From: Allosalinactinospora lopnorensis
GTDB lineage: Bacteria; Actinomycetota; Actinomycetes; Streptosporangiales; Streptosporangiaceae
DNA length: 38,553 nt
Direction of reading: 5' to 3'
Assembly (NCBI RefSeq): GCF_000981225.1
Contig: NZ_LAJC01000060.1
Location: 1-38,553 of the forward strand
Shown: one piece after another, positions 16,927 through 23,870 of the stretch
How the letters are laid out: each line of letters begins with the position of its first letter
Numbering within the stretch: the stretch's first letter is position 1
Position numbers and translations under genes: made by a program
The notes under the pieces: generated by a model
Told to the model about the DNA's origin: nothing
Databases searched by the model: none
Seen by the model: the letters and a program-made list of their open reading frames with translations, nothing else

Positions 16927-17694
16927 TCAGCTGACGTCGATGGCGATTCGGCCCAGCACGCCGAGGTCGGCGACCAGGCGGTCGTCGGCACTGATCGGCG
17001 TCGGGGCGCACAAGGTGCCGCTTAGGACGATGTCCCCGGCTTCCAGCCGCGCTCCGCTGCGCAGCAGGTGTCGGGCCAGCCACGCGACCGCCTCGACGGG
17101 ATCGCCCATAACGGCTGTTGCGCTGCCCGGCATCGTCAGGGAGCCGATCGACAGCGTGGCGGTGATCTTCGACAGGCCCGCGGGTGGCATGACGCGAGAC
17201 CCCAGCACGGCGCGAGCCGCGTTGGTGTTGTCGGCGACCAGCATCGGGAGCGTCCGCGCGCCGCCGCGCCACCTGCTGTCGACGATCTCGAAGGCCGGTG
17301 CGACCGCGGCTGTGGCGTTGTGGATGTCCTGCGCGGTCACGTTCGGGCCCGGCAGGGCCTCGCCCAGGACGAACGCGATCTCCACCTCTGCCTTGGGCTC
17401 GAACAGCCCAGCCGTGGCGAGAGGCTGGCTGTCCTCGAGTAACCTGCTGGCGAGCAGATGGCCGGCGGCCGGCTCGCTGGCACCGAAGGCGTCTCGCGCG
17501 GGCTGGGAGGTGAGGCCGATCTTGTAACCGACCACCTGGTCACCGGCCGCGATCGCCAGGTCGCGGGTGACGTTCTCGGCGGCGTAGGCCAGCTCGAGGT
17601 CGAGTTGCTCTGCTGCGGTGGAGTCGACCGGGGCGGCGCCGTTACCGGCTTGCCACAGTCGCTGGGCCAGTTTCGTGGTCCGGGTTGTCTTCAT
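16927..17694 (-). CDS. 2-keto-4-pentenoate hydratase/2-oxohex-3-enedioate decarboxylase-family enzyme
   Basis: 255 residues, ATG after GGAGACACCG. It belongs to the fumarylacetoacetate hydrolase superfamily, in the MhpD/DmpE/DmpH branch: GYKIGLTS (57-64), the metal-ligand cluster KAEVEIAFVLG (101-111, with Glu103 and Glu105), an ALEIVDSR-like segment (AFEIVDSRW) and GDIVLSGTL near the C-terminus. Family members hydrate or decarboxylate 2-oxo-enoic acids late in meta-cleavage pathways, in the cytosol. No ring-cleavage dioxygenase or 4-hydroxy-2-oxovalerate aldolase is present, so the route is incomplete or different. It is divergent from the IclR gene with one operator candidate between them. 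Confidence 0.85.
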   Translation of the reverse strand: MKTTRTTKLAQRLWQAGNGAAPVDSTAAEQLDLELAYAAENVTRDLAIAAGDQVVGYKIGLTSQPARDAFGASEPAAGHLLASRLLEDSQPLATAGLFEPKAEVEIAFVLGEALPGPNVTAQDIHNATAAVAPAFEIVDSRWRGGARTLPMLVADNTNAARAVLGSRVMPPAGLSKITATLSIGSLTMPGSATAVMGDPVEAVAWLARHLLRSGARLEAGDIVLSGTLCAPTPISADDRLVADLGVLGRIAIDVS

Positions 17695-17720
17695 CGGTGT
17701 CTCCTCAAACGCGGCACGAT

Positions 17721-17745
17721 GTCTGATACTTTGGACGGTGTCTGG
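17721..17745. promoter_or_regulatory. IclR-regulon operator, site 1
   Basis: Half-sites GTCTGA-N4-TTGGAC-N3-GTCTGG lie midway in the 72-base hydratase/IclR spacer. The core TTGGAC-N3-GTCTGG (17731-17745) recurs before four other island promoters. The position allows both autoregulation and control of the hydratase. Confidence 0.65.
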
Positions 17746-17766
17746 CAGTAGAGCTGGGAGGGACTC

Positions 17767-18540
17767 ATGGCGCGCATGACCGCTCCGGCCCTTCGTCGGG
17801 GCCTGGACATCCTCGAACTGCTCATCGGCGAGGATGAAGGGCTGCGGGTTCCCGAGATCACTGAGCGGCTCGGCCTGCCGCGGGCCACCACGCATGAACT
17901 CGTCAACACACTGGTCGACCGTGGTTACCTCACCGCCTCCAAGGCGACGGGGGGCGTGGCGCTCGGGGTCAAAGCTCTTCGGCTGGGCGCAGCGTACGAG
18001 AGCGGTCTCGACCTGGCCACGGTGGGCCGGGAGTGCGCAGCCGAGGTCGCGGCGGCATGCGGCGAGACGGTCCAGGTTGTCGTGCGCGATGCCGGGTTCG
18101 CCGTGTTCATCGTGCGCATCGACAGCACACACTCGATCCGCCTCGTGTCGCAGGTGGGCAGCCGGCTGCCGGTATCCTGCACCGCAGGAGGGAAGGCGCT
18201 GCTGAGTGCCCTGCCGAGAGCCGAACTTGACGCGTTGTTCCCCGATGACGGGGCGTTGCAGAAGATGACGCAGAACAGCATCGACACCCGCGAGCGGCTG
18301 CTGGCCGACCTGAACGTGGCGCGCGAGCGGGGCTGGGCCGAGGAGAACTGCGAGTCCAACGAGCATGTGGCCTGTGTCGCCGCGCCGGTGTACGACCGCC
18401 TCGATGCGTGCGTGGCGGCTATGAGCATCTCGGTGCCCATCGTGCGGTGGAGCGATACCCAGAAGCAGCGCTATGTCGAACTCGTCCTCGGCGGGGCGGA
18501 AGCAATGTCGCAGCGCCTGGGGGCGCCGGTCGCGTCGTGA
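17767..18540 (+). CDS. IclR-family transcriptional regulator
   Basis: 257 residues, ATG after GGGAGGGA. The N-terminal winged helix-turn-helix covers about 8-62 (EITERLGLPRATTHELVNTL), and the C-terminal effector domain about 75-250, with the IclR hallmark PVSCTAGGKALLSAL and a late CVAAPVYDRLD segment. IclR proteins usually repress or activate small catabolic operons in response to a pathway metabolite. It is divergent from the hydratase, convergent with the alcohol dehydrogenase (12-base gap), and sits centrally among five occurrences of one palindrome, so it is the prime candidate for the shared regulator. Confidence 0.92.
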   Translation: MARMTAPALRRGLDILELLIGEDEGLRVPEITERLGLPRATTHELVNTLVDRGYLTASKATGGVALGVKALRLGAAYESGLDLATVGRECAAEVAAACGETVQVVVRDAGFAVFIVRIDSTHSIRLVSQVGSRLPVSCTAGGKALLSALPRAELDALFPDDGALQKMTQNSIDTRERLLADLNVARERGWAEENCESNEHVACVAAPVYDRLDACVAAMSISVPIVRWSDTQKQRYVELVLGGAEAMSQRLGAPVAS

Positions 18541-18552
18541 ACCGACCCGCAC

Positions 18553-19658
18553 TCACTGCTTGTCGCCGGGGATGATCACCGCACGGCCGGTGGCACCCTG
18601 CGACAGCGAGGTGTACGCCTCGTTGATCGCCGACAGCTCGTACTGTTCGCCGAGCAGCTTGTCGAGGGGCAGACGCCCGGTCTTGAACAGATCGACGAGC
18701 TTCGGGATGTCGACGGGCGTATTGGCCGAGCCATAGAGCTGCCGACCAGCCGCTTCTCCTGCTGTACCAAGGAGTTGATGGGCACGGGGACGGTGGCGCC
18801 CACCTTGCCGAGGCCGACGGCGACTACAGCCCCGCCGGTGCCCACGACCTCGATCGCCTGCGTGAGGGTCTGGGGCGCGCCGACAGCGTCCATCGACCAG
18901 GTCATCGGTTTCGGTGAGATCCTGGTGAGTTCTTCGACCAAGTCGTGCGTGTGTACGTTGACTGCATGGGTGGCGCCGACCTCAAGCGCCTTGTCCAGCT
19001 TGGCGTCCACCGTGTCGACCGCGACGATCGGATCGGCGCCGATGAGCCGCAGGCCCATCACCGCACTGAGCCCGACACCGCCGGCGCCGATGACCACGAC
19101 GCCCTCTCCGGTGGCGTCCTTCATGATGTTCAGCGCTGCGCCGACCCCGGTCACCACGGCGCACCCGGTGATCGCCGCGGTCTCCGGCGGGATGGCCGGA
19201 TCGATCATGATGACCGACTGTTCCGAGACGACGGATTTCTCGGCGAAGCAGGAGACTCCCATAAGATGGTGGATCCTCTCGCCGTTCAGGTTCAGACGTG
19301 ACGTCCCGTCGAGCAGGCCACCGGAGGTCGCCTGCACCCGGCCGAGTGCGCACAGGGCGGGGCGACCGGTCGTGCAGAACTTGCAGTCGCCACACCGCGG
19401 GCGCCACAAGGTGATCACGGTGTCGCCAGGGCGGACTCGGGTCACTCCTTGGCCGACCCGCTCGACGACTCCGGCCCCTTCGTGCCCAAGCACCGCAGGC
19501 AGGCGGGCGTTGAGGTCGCCATTCATGTAGTGCAGGTCACTGTGGCACACACCGGCAGCGAGCACACGGATGGTGACCTCGCCCGGCCCGGGGCCGTCGA
19601 GGTCGACGTCCTCGACCGTCAACGGCGTACCAGGTCGGTGCAGTACTGCTGCCTTCAT
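18553..19658 (-). pseudogene. Zn-dependent alcohol dehydrogenase, frameshifted near the 3' end
   Basis: Medium-chain (zinc) alcohol dehydrogenase. MKAAVLHRPG start, catalytic-zinc motifs GVCHSD and GHEGAGVV, structural-zinc cysteines in CGDCKFCTTGRPALC, and a Rossmann VIGAGGVGLSAV are all present. After QEKRLVGSS the frame is lost near 18735. One missing base restores YGSANTPVDIPKLVDLF and onward to GRAVIIPGDKQ and a stop at 18553, giving about 369 residues, the normal length. As written, the last roughly 60 residues are scrambled, removing part of the catalytic domain's C-terminus. This is a true mutation or a base-call error. The ATG at 19658 is preferred to a GTG five codons upstream. It likely oxidises a hydroxyl intermediate for the neighbouring aldehyde dehydrogenase. 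Confidence 0.8.
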
Positions 19659-19676
19659 TGAGCCACGCCTCACTAT

Positions 19677-19701
19677 GTACGAAACTTTGGACGCTGTCTT
19701 A
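19677..19701. promoter_or_regulatory. IclR-regulon operator, site 2
   Basis: TTGGAC-GCT-GTCTTA at 19687-19701, preceded at the same 4-base spacing by a weaker GTACGA, lies about 19-43 bases upstream of the alcohol dehydrogenase start. It shares the core with sites 1 and 3. Confidence 0.65.
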
Positions 19702-19774
19702 CTGGTTGAGTATGTGGGCCGTCTCGGTCGCCGTCAAGGACGTTGACGAGAGTCGCAGCGCGTGCGACGGTGTG

Positions 19775-19799
19775 TCTTAAGTATAAGACTATGTATAAA
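19775..19799. promoter_or_regulatory. IclR-regulon operator, site 3
   Basis: Half-sites GTCTTA-N4-TAAGAC-N3-GTATAA have the same 4-then-3 spacing as site 1. The site ends 26 bases before the aldehyde dehydrogenase start and is AT-rich against a GC-rich background. Confidence 0.6.
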
Positions 19800-19825
19800 G
19801 TTTAAGATGCACAGGAGTATGCTTG

Positions 19826-21262
19826 ATGACCGGTCCGACGAACCCGCAGGCACTGGCACACAAAGTCGCCGCCGCCGTAGGCACGTTCGAGCAGTGGAGC
19901 TGCCTCCGGCCAGCCGACCGTGCCCCGGCCCTTGAGGCCATTGCCTCCGCGCTCGAGAAAGCCGCGCCGAAGCTCGTGGCGCTCGCGGATGAGGAGACGT
20001 CTCTCGGGCAGGCCCGATTGCATAGCGAGATGGTCCGCACCGTGTTCCAATTGCGGCTCTTCGCCAAGGTGGTCACGCGGGGGGAATATCTCGGGGCGAC
20101 AACAGACAACGCCGACCCGTCGTGGCCGATGGGCCCGAGGCCCGACTTGCGCCGGGTGCTCGAGCCGCTCGGTCCAGTCGTCGTTTTCGCTGCGAGCAAC
20201 TTCCCGTTCGCGTTCAGCGTGGCCGGTGGGGACACCGCCTCGGCGCTCGCAGCGGGCTGCTCGGTCATCGTCAAGGCCCACTCCGGCCACCCCAGACTCT
20301 CGGCCGCCACGGCAGAGGTGGTTCACAACGCACTACGGTCCGCCGGCGCGCCCGAGGGGCTCTTCGACATCATCTTCGGGACCGAGGCCGGCCGTGACGC
20401 CATAGTGGACCCGCGGGTGAAGGCGGGTGCGTTCACCGGTTCAATCGAGGCGGGCCGAGCGTTGTTCGACCTCGCCACCGGCCGGCCGGAGCCGATACCG
20501 TTCTTCGGCGAACTCGGCAGCGTCAACCCGGTCTTCGTGACGAAGGCCGCCGCCGAACGGCGCGGGCCCGCGATCGCCTCGGAGTTCGTCGGATCGTTCA
20601 CGCTTGGCGCCGGACAGTTCTGCACAAAGCCCGGCATCCTGCTGGTCCCGGCATCGGCCGAACTCGTGGATCAGCTTCACGGCGCGGTCCCGGACAAGCC
20701 GTTGACTCTACTCAACGACCGCATCCGGACCTCCTACGCCAGTGCTCTGCGGGAATTGCGCGACACCGCTGGGGTGCACGTCGTGGTGAGTGGCGATCAC
20801 GCCGCCACCAATCCGGCGCCGACGGTGCTACGTACGACCTCGGCCGAGCTGCTCAGTGACCCGCAGGCACTCATCCGCGAGGTATTCGGACCGGCTGCGC
20901 TGATCGTCGAGTACGCGGAGGAGAGCGAACTGCTCGAGGTGGCGAAGGTCATCGAAGGCCAGCTGACCGCGTCCATCCAGGGCGAAGACGACGACGCTAT
21001 CGCAGCAGAGCTGATCAGGCTCCTGGCCGCCAAGGCCGGACGTGTGCTGTGGAACCAGTGGCCCACCGGTGTCTCGGTCACCTACGCGCAGCAGCACGGC
21101 GGTCCCTACCCGGCCACCACGGCGCCGGCCACAACCTCGGTAGGGACCGAGGCCATCTCCCGGTTCCTGCGGCCGGTCGCGTATCAGAACGTGCCGCAGC
21201 ACCTGCTGCCGCCGGCACTGCGCGACGCGAACCCGCTGGGTATTCCCCAGCGTGCCTCCTGA
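19826..21262 (+). CDS. NAD(P)-dependent aldehyde dehydrogenase (2-oxoglutaric semialdehyde DH-like)
   Basis: 478 residues, ATG eight bases after AGGAG. All catalytic elements are there: Asn125 (FAASNFPFAF), Lys150 (SVIVKAH), Glu229 (FGELGSVNP) and Cys266 (GQFCTKPG). The GELGSVNPVF and GQFCTKPG wording, together with a short NQWPTGV region, places it with the 2-oxoglutarate semialdehyde (2,5-dioxovalerate) dehydrogenase / AldH branch rather than with betaine- or benzaldehyde-type enzymes. It oxidises an aldehyde, possibly an oxo-acid semialdehyde, to the acid in the cytosol. It has its own AT-rich promoter with an IclR-type site and is divergent from the alcohol dehydrogenase that could supply the aldehyde. 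Confidence 0.88.
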   Translation: MTGPTNPQALAHKVAAAVGTFEQWSCLRPADRAPALEAIASALEKAAPKLVALADEETSLGQARLHSEMVRTVFQLRLFAKVVTRGEYLGATTDNADPSWPMGPRPDLRRVLEPLGPVVVFAASNFPFAFSVAGGDTASALAAGCSVIVKAHSGHPRLSAATAEVVHNALRSAGAPEGLFDIIFGTEAGRDAIVDPRVKAGAFTGSIEAGRALFDLATGRPEPIPFFGELGSVNPVFVTKAAAERRGPAIASEFVGSFTLGAGQFCTKPGILLVPASAELVDQLHGAVPDKPLTLLNDRIRTSYASALRELRDTAGVHVVVSGDHAATNPAPTVLRTTSAELLSDPQALIREVFGPAALIVEYAEESELLEVAKVIEGQLTASIQGEDDDAIAAELIRLLAAKAGRVLWNQWPTGVSVTYAQQHGGPYPATTAPATTSVGTEAISRFLRPVAYQNVPQHLLPPALRDANPLGIPQRAS

Positions 21263-21590
21263 GACCGGGACGCTCACGCGGAAAGGGCCCGCATCCCCGG
21301 GCGCTTGAGTGCTGGCGGTCGTCGCAACACCCCAGTTCAAGGGGTGCGATGGACTTCGAGATCCGTCCCGCAAGGACAGGAGGCCGCAGGGCCGTACCCC
21401 TCTCGGCGTGCCCGCGAGGACCTGGACCGGTCGCCGCGGAGCTGATCAGCCGGCCACGCAAAACGCTCGGCTGGGAAACCCCAGCCGAGTGCCTCCATGA
21501 ACTGCTCGCGGCCTGGTCAACACGACCACGTGCTGCAACGCCTCCTGGAATCCACCGCGGGAAGCGGGCCCTATTACGTCCACGGATCGC
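21263..21590. other. 328-base gap with insertion-element debris
   Basis: This gap between the convergent aldehyde dehydrogenase and hydroxyacid dehydrogenase has no intact gene. It holds an IS30-type transposase tail (listed separately) and sequences such as GTCGTCGCAACACCCCAGTT and CACGTGCTGCAACGCC that resemble IS30-type element ends. This makes it a scar of past insertion or deletion. Confidence 0.5.
21436..21516 (+). pseudogene. IS30-family transposase C-terminal remnant
   Basis: About 25 codons, ELISRPRKTLGWETPAECLH, match the highly characteristic C-terminal signature of IS30 transposases (LNxRPRKTLGWxTPAE). Nothing of the DDE core precedes it. Confidence 0.75.
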
Positions 21591-22865
21591 TCAAGGCATG
21601 CGCACTTGATGCCGCGCGATGGCGGCGGTCGAGTTGAGGCCGAGCAGTTGCAGGCTGCGTGAGTACTCCTCGCGCAGGATCGTGGCGGCGCGCTCCACGC
21701 CCCGCTCACCACCGGCCATCAGGCCGTACAGGTAGGCACGGCCGATCATGACGGCGTCCGCCCCGAGTGCCATCGCAGCGAGGACGTCCTGACCATGGGT
21801 GACGCCGCTGTCGAGGATCACCGTGGCGTCAGAACCGAGCTCATCGCGAATTTCGGGTAGCACCGTAAGGGTGGCAGGCGTGCGGTCGAGCTGCCGCCCG
21901 CCGTGGTTGGAGACGATCACACCGTCCGCGCCCGCCTCAACGGCGCGACGCGCATCGCGCGGGCTGAGGATCCCCTTGACCAGCAGCCGGTGCGGCCAGT
22001 TGGCGCGTAGCCAGGCCAGATGCCCGTAACTCAGCGTCGGTTCGAACACGACGTCGGCGACCCGGACGGCGTCGATCGCGTGGCTGGTTATGCTGCTCAG
22101 CGATGCGAATGTGATCGGGGCCGTAGTCAGCTTGTTCAGCACCCAGGCCGGGTAGCGGGCCATGCCGAGCAGCGTCCGCATGGTGAGCGATGGCGGGATC
22201 GTGAGGCCGTTGCGGATGTCCTTGAGGTGCCGGGCCGCCACTGGCGTGTCGACGGTGAGGACCACGGTGGTGAACCCGGCCGCGAGCGCGCGGTCGAGCA
22301 GTTCGGCGTTGAGGCGCTCGTTTCGGGTCAGGTAGAGCTGGAACCAGTGCTCACCCCCAGGAGCCGCCGCGGCGACATCCTCGACAGTCGAAGTGCCCAC
22401 TGTGGACAGTGTGTAGGGCAGGCCGTGGCGGGCGGCCACGCGCGCGACCGCCGCCTCGCCCTCGTGGTGCATCATCCGGGTGTAGCCGGTCGGCGCGAAG
22501 ATCAGCGGCATCGATATCTCCCGGCCGAACACGCGCGTGGACAGGTCCGGATGGTCGACCGGCGACAGGTACTCCGGTATCAGCTCGACCGCCGCGAACG
22601 CCGCTCTGTTCCGCCGCACGGTCAGCTCCGCGTCGGCCGCACCGTCGACGTAATCGAACACCGCGCGCGGAGTCGTGCGCACCGCCACTGTACGGAGATC
22701 CCCGATGCTCAGCGCGGTCCCGAGCCGCCGCTCGACCGGGTTGAGGGTCGGCCGACGCAGCTGCAAAGCCTCCCGTAGTTCGGCCCACCGGGGACGCTGT
22801 CGCGCAACGTGAGGCCGCTCTTGGCCTGCGGTCGCCGCTTGGGACGGGGTGACGGTCACTGTCAT
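21591..22865 (-). CDS. FMN-dependent alpha-hydroxyacid dehydrogenase
   Basis: 424 residues of the LldD / glycolate oxidase / mandelate dehydrogenase family, which oxidises an (S)-2-hydroxyacid to the 2-oxoacid with FMN. Family residues are in place: Tyr72 (FDYVDGAADAE), Tyr178 (WFQLYL), Asp206 (LTVDTP), the IRNG segment, Lys297 (LLVKGI), and the His321/Arg324 pair in SNHGGRQLD. There is no b2 cytochrome domain; the roughly 45-residue N-terminal extension is poorly conserved and not a clear signal. The oxoacid product fits the neighbouring 2-keto-enoate hydratase. An IclR-type site lies 48 bases before the ATG, and it is divergent from the SDR/transporter operon. Confidence 0.92.
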   Translation of the reverse strand: MTVTVTPSQAATAGQERPHVARQRPRWAELREALQLRRPTLNPVERRLGTALSIGDLRTVAVRTTPRAVFDYVDGAADAELTVRRNRAAFAAVELIPEYLSPVDHPDLSTRVFGREISMPLIFAPTGYTRMMHHEGEAAVARVAARHGLPYTLSTVGTSTVEDVAAAAPGGEHWFQLYLTRNERLNAELLDRALAAGFTTVVLTVDTPVAARHLKDIRNGLTIPPSLTMRTLLGMARYPAWVLNKLTTAPITFASLSSITSHAIDAVRVADVVFEPTLSYGHLAWLRANWPHRLLVKGILSPRDARRAVEAGADGVIVSNHGGRQLDRTPATLTVLPEIRDELGSDATVILDSGVTHGQDVLAAMALGADAVMIGRAYLYGLMAGGERGVERAATILREEYSRSLQLLGLNSTAAIARHQVRMP

Positions 22866-22912
22866 GCCTCTCGATATCCGGGTACCAAAGCCGTTCGACG
22901 AACGTCGAAATA

Positions 22913-22927
22913 TTGGACGCTGTCTGA
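22913..22927. promoter_or_regulatory. IclR-regulon operator, site 4
   Basis: TTGGACGCTGTCTGA lies 48-62 bases upstream of the hydroxyacid dehydrogenase start and differs from site 2 in a single base of the core. Confidence 0.65.
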
Positions 22928-23008
22928 GAAATAGGAGTCTCGCTCCTGGGTTCGGTGGACGTCAAGCCTTGACGTGCGACTCACGACGTGGGCACTATCT
23001 GGTTTGTA

Positions 23009-23027
23009 TATAAGACAGCGTCTTATA
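23009..23027. promoter_or_regulatory. IclR-regulon operator, site 5 (best palindrome)
   Basis: TATAAGAC-AGC-GTCTTATA is a perfect 8-bp inverted repeat with a 3-base spacer, 20 bases before the SDR start. It is the most symmetrical member of the set and probably defines the consensus. Confidence 0.75.
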
Positions 23028-23047
23028 TTTAATACACGGAGGCTGGA

Positions 23048-23821
23048 ATGCGACTCGATCTGGCAGGGAAAACCGCTCTCATCTGCGCGTCCACGTCCGG
23101 GCTGGGCCGTGCGACCGCCCGAGCCCTGGCGGAAGAAGACGTCACCGTTGTGGTCACGGGCCGGTCGGGCGAGGGAGCCAAGGAGGTGGCGGGCGAGCTG
23201 CCCAACGCGGTCGGCGTGGGCTGTGATCTGGTCGCGGACGGCGGCGCTGAGTATCTCCTCACGGCTGCCCGCGAGGCCGTCGGTGAACTCGACATCCTCG
23301 TCCTGAACGGGCCGGGCCCTGCACCGGGGCCGGCCCGCGCCACTGATACCGCCGGGATCGAGCAGGCCATGGCCACGCTGGTCAAACCGCAGCAGATCCT
23401 GGTGCAGGGCGTCCTCCCGGCCATGCTCGAGAAGGGATGGGGCCGCATCCTGAGCATCAGCTCGACGAGCGTGCAGGCGCCCCTTGCGAACCTTTCGCTG
23501 TCCAACCTCGGGCGGGCGGCGCTCGCCGGGTACCTGAAAACCCTTGCCACCGAGGTCGCCGCACAAGGCGTGACGGTCAACTCCCTGCTGCCTGGGCGTA
23601 TCGCCACCGCGCGAGCCCGGCAGGTTGACGAAGCCGCTGCCCAGCGCACCGGCCAGTCACTGAGCGACGTCGAGGCCGCGTCCAAGACCGCGATCCCAGC
23701 CGGGCGCTACGGCGAACCCGATGAGTTCGGCGCCGTCGCCGCATTCCTGTGCAGCACGCAGGCCGCATACATCACGGGCACTGCCGTCCGGTGTGACGGC
23801 GGCCTGGTACCAACCCTCTGA
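23048..23821 (+). CDS. SDR-family protein lacking the canonical Tyr-Lys pair
   Basis: 257 residues, ATG after GGAGG. It is a classical-length short-chain dehydrogenase/reductase with a Rossmann start (ALICASTSGLGRATA, 10-24), an LDILVLNGPG strand, the SSTS segment (138-141), and a C-terminal YITGTAVRCDGG. Where the YxxxK catalytic motif should be, the sequence reads S152-N-L-G-R156, so both the Tyr and Lys are replaced. Related actinobacterial and aromatic-catabolism SDRs share an LSNxxR variant, so this may be a real subfamily rather than a defect, but its chemistry is uncertain. It is first in an operon with the MHS transporter and sits under the best IclR-type operator. Confidence 0.85.
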   Translation: MRLDLAGKTALICASTSGLGRATARALAEEDVTVVVTGRSGEGAKEVAGELPNAVGVGCDLVADGGAEYLLTAAREAVGELDILVLNGPGPAPGPARATDTAGIEQAMATLVKPQQILVQGVLPAMLEKGWGRILSISSTSVQAPLANLSLSNLGRAALAGYLKTLATEVAAQGVTVNSLLPGRIATARARQVDEAAAQRTGQSLSDVEAASKTAIPAGRYGEPDEFGAVAAFLCSTQAAYITGTAVRCDGGLVPTL

Positions 23822-23870
23822 CGCCGTCGGACGGTTCACCCGACTCCCAACGAGAGAGCGATGAACCCGC

